A stretch of DNA of 6,331 bases. Source: Boseongicola sp. Its GTDB lineage: Bacteria; Pseudomonadota; Alphaproteobacteria; Rhodobacterales; Rhodobacteraceae. Shown piece by piece: positions 1 through 6,331 of this stretch. The DNA lies in assembly GCA_013042895.1 (NCBI GenBank), contig JABDPD010000036.1, positions 1 through 6,331 of the forward strand, given 5' to 3'. A model generated the notes under the pieces. It did not search any database. It had not been told where the DNA came from and worked only from the letters and a program-made list of their open reading frames with translations. Numbering within the stretch: the stretch's first letter is position 1; each line of letters starts with the position of its first letter. A program made the position numbers and the translations under genes.

Positions 1-977
1 CCAGCCTGCTTTGCACGCACTGAAGCCAATAGGTTCGTCTTATCGTCATCCGTCACCGCCAACACAGCATCGGCGCGCCCCACACCCGCTTCTTCCAGCA
101 ACTCCGAGTTTAGACCGTCACCATTCAGAACAATCGTGCGCTCCAGTGCATCTGCTGCGAGTTCCGCGCAGGTGCGGTTCCGCTCAATGATCTTCGCGCG
201 AAGGCGCTCCGCCCGACCTTCCAGTGCTCGAGCTACAGCCAAGCCAACATTGCCGCCACCGATAATGACGACGCGCTCCTGCCGTCGCACCACCTTGCCA
301 AAAATCTCGAATGTTCGGGTGACGTCTTCAACTTGACTGATCACGTAAATTTGGTCGTGAGCAAAAAGCTGATCACCCGGCTCCGGTGCGAACAACCGCC
401 CATTGCGTCGAACTCCAACGACAATCGCGCGCAAAGTCGAGAACAAATCCGTCAACTGCCTTAGCGGAGTGTCCAGCACCGGACAGTCTTCGTCCAACTG
501 AATGCCCAACAGTTGCGCTTTACGGTCAAGGAACAACTCGGTGTCAAACGCCGCCGGCGCTGACAAACGCCGCAACGCCGCCTCAGCCACTTCTCGTTCT
601 GGACTGATAACCACATCAATCGGCATGTGATCGCGCCGATACAGATCAGAGTAGATCGCCGTCAAATAGCTCTGTGCGCGAAGCCGAGCGATCTTTCGCG
701 GCACATCAAACACGGAATGCGCGACCTGACAGGTCACCATGTTGACCTCGTCAGAGTGGGTCGCCGCGATGATCATATCTGCATCGCGTGCGCCTGCCCG
801 GTCGAGCACATCAGGATAACTCGCATGGCCCGCGATACCCTGGACATCCAACGCGTCCGTCACACGGCGAACCAGATCGGCGTTATAGTCAACAACCGTA
901 ACGTCATTGCGTTCGCCAGAAAAATGGCGCGCAATTTGCGAGCCCACTTGACCTGCTCCGCAGATGATAACCTTCAT
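1..977 (-). CDS. trkA: Trk system potassium uptake protein TrkA, N-terminal part (3' end beyond window)
   Basis: This is the peripheral cytoplasmic NAD(H)-binding subunit that gates the TrkH/TrkG potassium channel. I translated the minus strand by hand from 977 and found 325 uninterrupted codons to the window edge, so the gene is partial; the family is usually about 458 aa. The protein opens with MKVIICGAGQVG, a Rossmann GxGxxG loop at residues 7-12, with the ribose-binding acidic residue D30 at the end of beta-2 (VVVD-type strand). A first RCK_C-like region spans roughly residues 140-222. A second Rossmann repeat starts with VVIIGGGNVG (GGGNVG at 240-245) and has its acidic partner at E265. 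This duplicated RCK_N/RCK_C layout is typical of TrkA. The ATG is preceded by GAGGGG (983-988) with 5 nt spacing. The gene lies 113 nt downstream of ntrX in the same orientation, as in many alphaproteobacteria, and is probably cotranscribed with it. No frameshift was seen. Identification is firm; the C-terminal RCK_C domain cannot be checked here. Confidence 0.95.
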   Translation of the reverse strand, partial: MKVIICGAGQVGSQIARHFSGERNDVTVVDYNADLVRRVTDALDVQGIAGHASYPDVLDRAGARDADMIIAATHSDEVNMVTCQVAHSVFDVPRKIARLRAQSYLTAIYSDLYRRDHMPIDVVISPEREVAEAALRRLSAPAAFDTELFLDRKAQLLGIQLDEDCPVLDTPLRQLTDLFSTLRAIVVGVRRNGRLFAPEPGDQLFAHDQIYVISQVEDVTRTFEIFGKVVRRQERVVIIGGGNVGLAVARALEGRAERLRAKIIERNRTCAELAADALERTIVLNGDGLNSELLEEAGVGRADAVLAVTDDDKTNLLASVRAKQA

Positions 978-1090
978 ATCTGCCCCTCGGCCGACGTTAA
1001 GACGTACTTGGTGACACGGGCGTGCCCGGCAATCAAGTGACTGCAAACGCGGACTACAAACTCCATATCAATCCGCCTTCCCAGCCGCGA
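978..1090 (-). other. ntrX-trkA intergenic region, no terminator seen
   Basis: These 113 nt separate the ntrX stop from the trkA ATG. On the minus strand there is no strong hairpin followed by a T run, so read-through from ntrX into trkA is likely. The only secondary-structure candidates are weak: a 4-bp CGGG/CCCG stem at 1017-1028, and GCGGA/TCCGC arms (1072-1076 with 1049-1053) around an 18-nt loop. A 30-codon open frame (1066-974) fills most of the gap and overlaps the trkA start by ATGA; it is discussed in the findings. No convincing -35/-10 promoter pair was recognised. Confidence 0.5.
983..988 (-). promoter_or_regulatory. Ribosome binding site of trkA
   Basis: The minus strand reads GAGGGG, with 5 nt between it and the trkA ATG at 977. 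Together with the conserved MKVIICGAGQVG opening, it fixes the start codon. Confidence 0.7.
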
Positions 1091-2509
1091 TCACGCGTCC
1101 TCTTCAGCCTCCTCAACCACAGCGGCATATCGCGCACCTGCCCGGTTCGATGTCACAACGTTCAGAGACTTCAATTTGCGGTGCAAGGCTGAGCGCTCCA
1201 TGCCGACGAAACCAGCGGTCCGGCTGATGTTTCCGCCAAACCGGTTGATTTGAGTAAGCAAATATTCGCGCTCAAACATCTCACGCGCCTCGCGAAGTGG
1301 CAGCGTCGCGAGGCTCCCCGAAAGCACCACACGGTTTTCGTCCTCTTCCTCGGCCTCGTTGCTCGTTCCGGGGATCTCGGCGGCAGAGATGTCGCCCTTA
1401 TCAGCTCCAAGAATGAGAACTCGTTCAATCACATTCTTGAGCTGCCGTACATTGCCCGGCCACTGCATCGTCTGAAGCATGGCAATCGCGTCTTCAGACA
1501 ACTTGCGCAACGGCATTCCCTGAGACTTGTTGAAACCGGAAATGAAGAACTCTGCCAATTCCGGAATATCTTCACGCCGATCAGCCAACGCAGGCACATC
1601 AATCGGAACGACATTCAAGCGGTGGAACAATTCCTGTCGGAACGTCCCATTTTCCACCTCAGTTTCCAGATTGCGCGTCGTCGATGAAATAACCCTCAGA
1701 TCCACGCGCACCATGTCCCCACCGCCAACGCGCTGGAACTGCTGCTCGGTTAATACACGCAATATTTTCGACTGGGTTCCAAGCGGCATATCCGCGATTT
1801 CATCAAAGAAGATAATCCCGCCATGCGCCTGTTCCAAGAGCCCGGGCTCGATACCACGACCCGTACTTTCTCGCCCGAAAAGAACCTCTTCCATGCGATC
1901 AGGCTCTATAGAGGCTGAATTTACCGTCACGAACGGCCCCTCGGCCCGATCTGAATTGGCATGAATGAAACGCGCAGCGATTTCCTTACCCGATCCCGCT
2001 GGTCCGGTTAGCATGACACGACCGTTCGACTTAGTCACTTTGTCGAGTTGCGCGCGCAAAGTGCGGAAAGACTGACTCGACCCTACCATGTCCGTGGTCG
2101 TCACATCCTTGCGTCTGAGGTCAGTATTCTCGCGTCTGAGACGCGACGTCTCCATCGCGCGCGTGATCACCACCATCAACTGATCAATATTGAAGGGCTT
2201 CTCGATGAAGTCATAAGCCCCCTGCTTGATTGCCGCGACCGCAATCTCGATATTGCCGTGGCCCGAAATGATGATCACTGGCACATCCGGATTATCGCGA
2301 CGGACAGCCTTGAGGATATCAATCCCGTCCATGTCGCTGTCTTTCAGCCAAATATCGAGCACCATCAACGCCGGTGCTTCTTTGTTCATTTCTGACATTG
2401 CCTCATCCGACGTGCCTGCAAGCCGCGTCGTAAAGCCTTCGTCCTTCAAAATATCGGAAATCAACTCGCGAATATCACGCTCGTCGTCCACTATGAGTAT
2501 ATCGCCCAT
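1091..2509 (-). CDS. ntrX: Response regulator NtrX (receiver, AAA+, Fis-type HTH)
   Basis: This is the cytoplasmic DNA-binding response regulator paired with NtrY, 472 aa. Residues 1-120 form the receiver, with acidic pocket D8/D9, phosphoacceptor D52, S82 and K104. The AAA+ domain (about 142-380) has Walker A GPAGSGKE (169-176), Walker B IIFFDE (232-237), the arginine-finger segment FRQELFHRL (290-298) and sensor-II-type WPGNVRQL (350-357). A Fis-type HTH lies at about 425-450 (GGNISRTA to ERSALHRKLKSL), followed by an acidic tail. The sigma-54 contact motif GAFTGA is absent; the equivalent stretch reads ESTGRGIEPG, as expected of NtrX, so it probably acts on sigma-70-type promoters or as a repressor. 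The frame is open upstream to 2602, but the MGDILIVDDE start at 2509 is chosen because GGAGG lies 5 nt before it. The longer form would overlap ntrY by 74 nt and add 31 residues unlike a receiver. In relatives NtrYX influences nitrogen metabolism, respiration and envelope functions; the targets here are unknown. It follows ntrY after 19 nt. Confidence 0.96.
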   Translation of the reverse strand: MGDILIVDDERDIRELISDILKDEGFTTRLAGTSDEAMSEMNKEAPALMVLDIWLKDSDMDGIDILKAVRRDNPDVPVIIISGHGNIEIAVAAIKQGAYDFIEKPFNIDQLMVVITRAMETSRLRRENTDLRRKDVTTTDMVGSSQSFRTLRAQLDKVTKSNGRVMLTGPAGSGKEIAARFIHANSDRAEGPFVTVNSASIEPDRMEEVLFGRESTGRGIEPGLLEQAHGGIIFFDEIADMPLGTQSKILRVLTEQQFQRVGGGDMVRVDLRVISSTTRNLETEVENGTFRQELFHRLNVVPIDVPALADRREDIPELAEFFISGFNKSQGMPLRKLSEDAIAMLQTMQWPGNVRQLKNVIERVLILGADKGDISAAEIPGTSNEAEEEDENRVVLSGSLATLPLREAREMFEREYLLTQINRFGGNISRTAGFVGMERSALHRKLKSLNVVTSNRAGARYAAVVEEAEEDA

Positions 2510-2514
2510 TAATG

Positions 2515-2519
2515 CCTCC
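2515..2519 (-). promoter_or_regulatory. Ribosome binding site deciding the ntrX start
   Basis: The minus strand reads GGAGG, 5 nt before the ATG at 2509. The alternative in-frame ATG at 2521 has no comparable motif (upstream GATAAAAGC). This supports the 472-aa NtrX over forms extended to 2521 or 2602. Confidence 0.75.
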
Positions 2520-2528
2520 ATGCTTTTA

Positions 2529-4787
2529 TCATTCGGCAACCGCCAGGTCACCGGCCTGTTCTTGCGTCGCCGATATCGGCAACACGACTTTTGCAGTCGC
2601 ACCGATTTGGCGCGACTGATCCAAAGGAGCCGCGTCGATCAATGCCAACGTGCCTCCGTGCTCTTCGATAATCTTCTTCACGATCGGCAGTCCCAATCCG
2701 GTGCCCTTCTCGCGTGTCGTCACATAGGGTTCAAACAACCGTGAGCGGTCCTCCGGCAACCCAATCCCATTGTCACTTATGAGGATTTGCGCATGGCCGT
2801 CTGACACAGTCATTTCAACATGCACCCGCGCATCATAGCCTTCTGGAAAGCCCTTCTTTTCCTCAAGGCTTTCAATTGCTTCCCTGGCGTTCTTAATCAG
2901 GTTGGTAAGTGCCTGGCCAATCATTGTGGAATCGATGTCAGCCAACACAGGCTCCTTGGGCAATGCTGATGTCAGAGTGACTCCATCCATCGCCCCTTCC
3001 TGTAAGAGGACTGCATCTGAAACGAGCTTCGTGAGATCATTCATGGTCGTTTCTGGCTCAGGCATCCGTGCGAATTTGGAAAACTCATTGACAATACGGC
3101 GCAGATCATTGGTCTGCCGCACAATCACATCAGTGAGATTGTCCAAAAGCGGCCCATCATCACCAACCGAGGACACGAACTTCCGGCGAATACGCTCTGC
3201 TGAAAGCTGAATGGGAGTAAGCGGGTTCTTGATCTCATGCGCAATCCGACGCGCCACATCTCCCCAAGCCGCCATGCGCTGCGCCGTTACAAGGTCCGTG
3301 ACATCATCGAACGCAATTACATACCCCGTCTCACCAGTTTCGCCGCGCCGCTCAGCGATCCGGACAAGCAATGTCTCCGCCACACCCTTGCGCGACAAAC
3401 GCACCTCTTCTTGGGCTGTTTCACGACCACTTGCGCGAAGCTGCTCCAGCAAAGACACAAACTCGGGCACAATCACATGCAACGGTGCTTCAATCTCCGT
3501 CGGTCCATCCGCGCGCAAAATTCGCTCCGCAGAACGATTGATGAAGCTCACGCGTCCATCGCCGTCCAACCCAATCACGCCGGCTGTCACCGACGACAAG
3601 ACTGAATCAAACAAACGACGACGTTCTTCAATCTGCTGGTTTGTGCTCATCAACGCGTCGCGCTGGCCCTTCAACTGCCGCGTCATCTGGTTGAACAACC
3701 GCCCCACCATCGCGATTTCGTCTTCGCCCTGTTCTTCTGGGATCTGCACGTCCAAGTCGCCAGCACCCACACGCTGAGCCGCCCCAGCAAGTCGCCCAAC
3801 CGGGCGCGAAAGCCGTTCCGCGAACCAAAGCCCGAGCCAAATCGCAGCAAGGATTAAGATGACCGCAAAGCCCAGATACAGTAGGCCAAATTCGAAAACG
3901 ACCCGCCCGCGCTCTGCTTCAAGCTGGGTGTATAGCTGAGCCGTTTCTTCCGCCTCATCCAGCAAACTAAGTATGCGTCCATCAACATCTCGACTTACAT
4001 ATAGATAGCGATCAGGAAACGCTGTAAGACGCACCAAAGCGCGAAACTCATTCGTCGTCAGGTCCTCAAGAATTACCGTCTGGCCTTCGCGCGCCAACGC
4101 TATCGTGTCCGCGCCGGGATCCTCAAAATCAAACAAGTAAGACCGCTCGCCACGTGTTCGGATTTCACCTGTTCCGTCAATCACATAGGCTTCCCGCAAG
4201 CCGCGCTGGATTTGCCCCTGGCCTTGCCCCAAAAGCTGACGCAACTCCGCGTCCGAGACGAAAACCGACCGCGTTCGCGCAGAATTAAGATAGGCCGCAA
4301 GCGCGTTCGCATCCTCACTCAGGTCTCGCCGCTGGTCCTCCTGATAGGCTTCCGCCGCCGAAAGCGAAGCGCCGACAACGCCACGCACTCGCTCCGAGAA
4401 CCAGCCCTCCAATCCGATATTGATGGTCAAACCGGCAAAAACCGCGACGGTCACAGTGGGTATCAGGGCAATAATTGCGAAGACGCCGGTAAGACGAAGG
4501 TGCAAGCGAGAACCCGCCGACTTCGCGCGTCGCGCAGCAATCATCGAAGCTATTCGCGCGAATACCAGCGCCGCAACAACCAGCACGTAGACAAGGTCAG
4601 CCAACAAAACGAGTCGCAGAGACAGTGCCGATGTCTGACGATCCAACGGCCCAAGAACCATAAACGTCGCAAGCGCTAGCACCGGCCCTAGAACCACAAC
4701 CACAAGGGTCGCCGCGTTTTGAAAGCGTCGCATCCGCCTGAGACGGTTAATCTTTTGCCAAGTTAATGCCCGCGCGCGCCCCGCCAC
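2529..4787 (-). CDS. ntrY: Membrane sensor histidine kinase NtrY
   Basis: This inner-membrane kinase is expected to autophosphorylate and then phosphorylate NtrX; the protein is 752 aa. After a basic N-terminus (seven Arg and one Lys in the first 21 residues) come membrane segments at about 27-46, 57-80 and 99-122. A soluble, probably periplasmic region (about 125-295) and a fourth membrane segment (about 297-322) follow. Then come a HAMP linker (about 323-377) and a PAS domain (about 388-495). The HisKA domain carries phosphoacceptor H517 in AHEIKNPLTPIQLSAERIR. The HATPase_c domain has N-box N629/N633 (NLIKNA), G1 DNGIG (672-676) and G2 GTGLGLP (695-701). This architecture is typical of NtrY. 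The start is GTG at 4787: there is no in-frame ATG between it and the upstream stop at 4857-4859, and GGAGGG sits 5 nt before it. In Brucella the NtrY PAS domain binds heme and senses redox state; here the PAS has a single histidine (H437) and the whole protein has no cysteine. The gene lies 98 nt after ntrC and 19 nt before ntrX. Confidence 0.96.
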   Translation of the reverse strand: MAGRARALTWQKINRLRRMRRFQNAATLVVVVLGPVLALATFMVLGPLDRQTSALSLRLVLLADLVYVLVVAALVFARIASMIAARRAKSAGSRLHLRLTGVFAIIALIPTVTVAVFAGLTINIGLEGWFSERVRGVVGASLSAAEAYQEDQRRDLSEDANALAAYLNSARTRSVFVSDAELRQLLGQGQGQIQRGLREAYVIDGTGEIRTRGERSYLFDFEDPGADTIALAREGQTVILEDLTTNEFRALVRLTAFPDRYLYVSRDVDGRILSLLDEAEETAQLYTQLEAERGRVVFEFGLLYLGFAVILILAAIWLGLWFAERLSRPVGRLAGAAQRVGAGDLDVQIPEEQGEDEIAMVGRLFNQMTRQLKGQRDALMSTNQQIEERRRLFDSVLSSVTAGVIGLDGDGRVSFINRSAERILRADGPTEIEAPLHVIVPEFVSLLEQLRASGRETAQEEVRLSRKGVAETLLVRIAERRGETGETGYVIAFDDVTDLVTAQRMAAWGDVARRIAHEIKNPLTPIQLSAERIRRKFVSSVGDDGPLLDNLTDVIVRQTNDLRRIVNEFSKFARMPEPETTMNDLTKLVSDAVLLQEGAMDGVTLTSALPKEPVLADIDSTMIGQALTNLIKNAREAIESLEEKKGFPEGYDARVHVEMTVSDGHAQILISDNGIGLPEDRSRLFEPYVTTREKGTGLGLPIVKKIIEEHGGTLALIDAAPLDQSRQIGATAKVVLPISATQEQAGDLAVAE

Positions 4788-4792
4788 CCGGA

Positions 4793-4798
4793 CCCTCC
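4793..4798 (-). promoter_or_regulatory. Ribosome binding site supporting the GTG start of ntrY
   Basis: The minus strand reads GGAGGG with 5 nt spacing to GTG at 4787. An ATG at 4800 overlaps this motif, but it is out of frame with ntrY and hits a stop after 17 codons, so GTG is the likely start. Confidence 0.75.
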
Positions 4799-4807
4799 AT
4801 ATGATGT

Positions 4808-4823
4808 GCCACTGAGACGTGGC
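4808..4823. repeat. Small inverted repeat GCCAC-N6-GTGGC before ntrY
   Basis: Perfect 5-bp arms (4808-4812 and 4819-4823) flank a 6-nt loop. It ends 9 nt upstream of the ntrY ribosome binding site on the minus strand. It could be a short mRNA hairpin or a half-site pair for a regulator, but arms of this length also arise by chance. Confidence 0.3.
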
Positions 4824-4846
4824 GACCGCTCTATATTGGCGACACT

Positions 4847-4855
4847 TTATCCACA
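4847..4855 (+). promoter_or_regulatory. Perfect DnaA-box-like 9-mer TTATCCACA
   Basis: TTATCCACA matches the DnaA box consensus TTATNCACA exactly and lies in the short gap between ntrC and ntrY, about 60 nt upstream of the ntrY start. Only one copy was noticed. No AT-rich unwinding element or box cluster accompanies it, so it is not an origin. Whether DnaA binds here is unknown. Confidence 0.35.
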
Positions 4856-4885
4856 GTTACGGATTGGCCACTCTCTGTTGCGGTT

Positions 4886-6253
4886 TTACATCAATTTGCG
4901 CCTCCGTGTCACGCGGATATCGAGGTCTGTGATCTTCTTTCTGAGGGTATTTCGATTTATCCCAAGCAAATCAGCACATTTCGCCTGATTTCCCCCCGTT
5001 GCATCCAGAGCAATCTCGATCAATGGCAGCTCAACTTCACGCAGTATCCGTTGGTAAAGCCCCGGTGGCGGTAATTGCCCGCCATGCAAATCGAAATACC
5101 GTCTGAGATGCTTCTCGATCGACGTTGACAACTTCTCGCTTTCGCCACCACCCGTTAAAGGTTCAATGGCAGGTTGGTTGCCCAGTACCATCTCGACTTC
5201 GGCGCGACTAATCTCGTCTTCACCGCCAGTAATGGACAACCGCCGGATCGTGTTTTCCAACTGCCGAACGTTTCCAGGCCACGAGTATGCCCGCACAAGC
5301 TCCAAGGCTTGCGCTGCAAACTGACGAAGCGGCAGTCCATCGCGCTCTGCTCGCGCAAAGAAATGGTTGGCGAGTAGCGGAATGTCCTCCACGCGCTCCC
5401 GAAGTGACGGAACAGCCAGCGTCACCCCTCCTAATCGATAGTAAAGGTCCGAGCGGAACTTCCCTTGATCCAATTTCACAGCCAAGTCCGCCTGACTTGT
5501 CGCCATGATCCGTGGAGCATTATCCGTGAAGCTATCAAGCATCCGGACAATCCGCGCTTGCGCGTCTTCATCAAGATCCCCAACCTCATCGAACAAAAGC
5601 GTCCCATTTTTGACCCTTGAGATTAGCGCTGCTGGCCCCTCCATCTGCGCCAGATCACTTCCCGTCGCCACTACAAACGGCAGCGTTCGGCGGTCCGACA
5701 AGTCATGAATCGCCCGCGCAATAAGCGACTTGCCTGTCCCACTCTCGCCGGTGATCAACACAGGTAAATCAGCATTCATCACCCGCGCGACCAGCCGATA
5801 GATAGCCTGCATCCCAGGAGTGCGCCCAACAAGCGGCAGATCGTCTCCGCTGTCTGCACTCGCCTCACTCCGCGGTGCGGGAGCGCGACGCTTCACTTCC
5901 AAGGCACGCGCCGCCCGTTTCATGAGGTCCGGCAAATCGAAAGGCTTCGGCAAATAGTCGTACGCATCCGCTTCAGTAGCCTGAATGGCCGTCATGATCG
6001 TGTTCTGGGCCGAGATTACAATCACTGGCAGACCAGGGCGTTGCTCCGCGATCAAGGGCAGCTGATCCAGACCATTGCCGTCCGGCATCACCACATCCGA
6101 GATGACAAGGTCGCCTTTGCCTTCTTCCACCCAACGCATCAGCGTCACCAGAGACGACGTCGCATGCACTTTGCAACCAGCCCGGGTGAGAGCCTGCGTC
6201 AGCACGGTTCGGATGGTTCTATCGTCATCCGCGACCAAAATTGTGCCGTCCAT
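4886..6253 (-). CDS. ntrC: Nitrogen regulation response regulator NtrC, without GAFTGA loop
   Basis: This is the cytoplasmic transcriptional regulator phosphorylated by NtrB under nitrogen limitation, 455 aa. The receiver (about 1-118) has D10/D11, phosphoacceptor D53 in [13 protein letters not shown]81 and K103 in LPKPF. A short linker follows, then an AAA+ domain (about 140-360). It has Walker A GESGTGKS (169-176), Walker B TLLFDE (218-223), arginine-finger segment FRSDLYYRL (266-274) and WPGNVRQL (325-332). The Fis-type HTH is at about 420-442 ([22 protein letters not shown]), with a basic C-terminus. The ESELFG...GAFTGA segment between Walker A and B is missing. Rhodobacter capsulatus NtrC likewise lacks GAFTGA and activates the housekeeping RNA polymerase, and the same mode is inferred here. 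The ATG is preceded by a perfect AGGAGG (6263-6268), 9 nt away. The gene follows ntrB by 36 nt and precedes ntrY by 98 nt. Orthology rests on position after ntrB as well as on domains. Confidence 0.95.
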   Translation of the reverse strand: MDGTILVADDDRTIRTVLTQALTRAGCKVHATSSLVTLMRWVEEGKGDLVISDVVMPDGNGLDQLPLIAEQRPGLPVIVISAQNTIMTAIQATEADAYDYLPKPFDLPDLMKRAARALEVKRRAPAPRSEASADSGDDLPLVGRTPGMQAIYRLVARVMNADLPVLITGESGTGKSLIARAIHDLSDRRTLPFVVATGSDLAQMEGPAALISRVKNGTLLFDEVGDLDEDAQARIVRMLDSFTDNAPRIMATSQADLAVKLDQGKFRSDLYYRLGGVTLAVPSLRERVEDIPLLANHFFARAERDGLPLRQFAAQALELVRAYSWPGNVRQLENTIRRLSITGGEDEISRAEVEMVLGNQPAIEPLTGGGESEKLSTSIEKHLRRYFDLHGGQLPPPGLYQRILREVELPLIEIALDATGGNQAKCADLLGINRNTLRKKITDLDIRVTRRRKLM

Positions 6254-6262
6254 TAGTGTGTG

Positions 6263-6268
6263 CCTCCT
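6263..6268 (-). promoter_or_regulatory. Ribosome binding site of ntrC
   Basis: The minus strand reads AGGAGG, the full anti-SD complement, 9 nt before the ntrC ATG at 6253. It lies inside the 36-nt ntrB-ntrC gap. Confidence 0.75.
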
Positions 6269-6289
6269 AAGTGTTTCCCTGGCATTGCG

Positions 6290-6331
6290 TCAGTCATCCT
6301 TCGGCGCGATAGGGAGAGAAATTCTAAAAAC
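6290..6331 (-). CDS. ntrB: Probable C-terminal end of nitrogen sensor kinase NtrB (partial)
   Basis: Only the last 13 codons and the TGA stop (6292-6290) are in the window. The minus strand reads VFRISLPIAPKDD before the stop. This resembles the final beta strand of a HATPase_c domain (F-R-x-x-L-P), which is how NtrB proteins end. NtrB is the cytoplasmic PAS-histidine kinase that phosphorylates NtrC under control of PII (GlnB). The call rests mainly on position, 36 nt upstream of ntrC on the same strand, plus this short C-terminal match. A competing frame that runs to a stop at the ntrC start (ending KHLGGTH) looks less like a kinase end. The rest of the gene lies outside the window. Confidence 0.75.
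   Translation of the reverse strand, partial: VFRISLPIAPKDD

Larger units (their letters stand above)
4788..4885 (-). other. ntrC-ntrY intergenic region
   Basis: This 98-nt gap is clearly longer than the 19-36 nt gaps at the ntrY-ntrX and ntrB-ntrC junctions. There is no rho-independent terminator. It contains a DnaA-box-like 9-mer, a 5-bp inverted repeat and an AT-rich CAATATAGA patch (minus strand, around 4832-4840) that could be a weak -10, but no matching -35 was recognised. A separate ntrYX promoter is therefore possible but not shown. Confidence 0.4.

Noticed and set aside
1017..1028. Terminator hairpin CGGG/CCCG between ntrX and trkA
   Set aside because: The stem is only 4 bp and no T run follows it on the transcribed strand.
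627..1040. 137-aa plus-strand open frame opposite trkA
   Set aside because: It lies antisense to the well-conserved trkA frame, has no recognisable domain, and is best explained as a coding shadow.
2510..2602. N-terminal extension of NtrX by 31 residues (open frame to 2602)
   Set aside because: It overlaps the ntrY coding end, contains residues (CC, RRR) unlike a receiver, and the GGAGG motif sits just before the internal ATG at 2509.
3211..3777. 188-aa plus-strand open frame opposite ntrY
   Set aside because: It is antisense to the HAMP-PAS-HisKA part of ntrY, with low-complexity Ser/Arg/Pro/Thr composition typical of a shadow frame.
3628..3840. 70-aa minus-strand open frame inside ntrY
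   Set aside because: It is an alternative frame within the intact HAMP-coding region; ntrY shows no frameshift there.
4750..4800. ATG at 4800 as an ntrY start
   Set aside because: It is out of frame with ntrY and meets a stop after 17 codons; the GTG at 4787 has a good SD and the right frame.
4796..4811. Sigma-54-like promoter (TGGCAC on the minus strand at 4811-4806)
   Set aside because: The -24 half matches, but the -12 position reads GG instead of GC, and the site would lie on top of the ntrY ribosome binding site.

Overview
The window is a compact, entirely minus-strand segment of the alphaproteobacterial nitrogen-regulation cluster. In transcription order (right to left in these coordinates) it holds the last codons of ntrB, then complete ntrC, ntrY and ntrX, and the first 325 codons of trkA, which runs off the left edge. 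The order ntrB-ntrC-ntrY-ntrX-trkA is the well-known alphaproteobacterial arrangement. The moderate GC content and an NtrC without the GAFTGA loop, as described for Rhodobacter capsulatus, point to Rhodobacterales, probably a Rhodobacter/Roseobacter-type organism. The genus cannot be told from the sequence alone.

Layout: 6331-6290 is the 3' end of ntrB (13 codons plus stop). 6253-4886 is ntrC (455 aa, receiver-AAA+-Fis HTH). 4885-4788 is a 98-nt gap with a perfect DnaA-box-like 9-mer and a small inverted repeat. 4787-2529 is ntrY (752 aa, GTG start, membrane sensor kinase). After 19 nt comes ntrX at 2509-1091 (472 aa, receiver-AAA+-Fis HTH). A 113-nt gap follows, then trkA from 977 to the left edge (NAD-binding subunit of the Trk potassium uptake system). 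Each of the four starts visible in the window has a purine-rich Shine-Dalgarno sequence 5-9 nt upstream. No rho-independent terminator (strong hairpin plus T run) was seen in any gap, which fits read-through transcription.

The genes form two consecutive two-component pairs. NtrB phosphorylates NtrC in response to nitrogen status, normally through PII. The membrane kinase NtrY phosphorylates NtrX, and in relatives this pair is tied to nitrogen metabolism, redox or respiratory control and envelope traits. TrkA gates potassium uptake and is a conserved passenger of the locus. No mobile element, tRNA, rRNA or CRISPR array was seen, and this is a conserved core region rather than an accessory island. 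The points most worth a second look are the loss of the sigma-54 contact loop in both AAA+ regulators, with unusually deep trimming in NtrC, the DnaA-box-like site before ntrY, and a 30-codon reading frame that overlaps the trkA start by ATGA.
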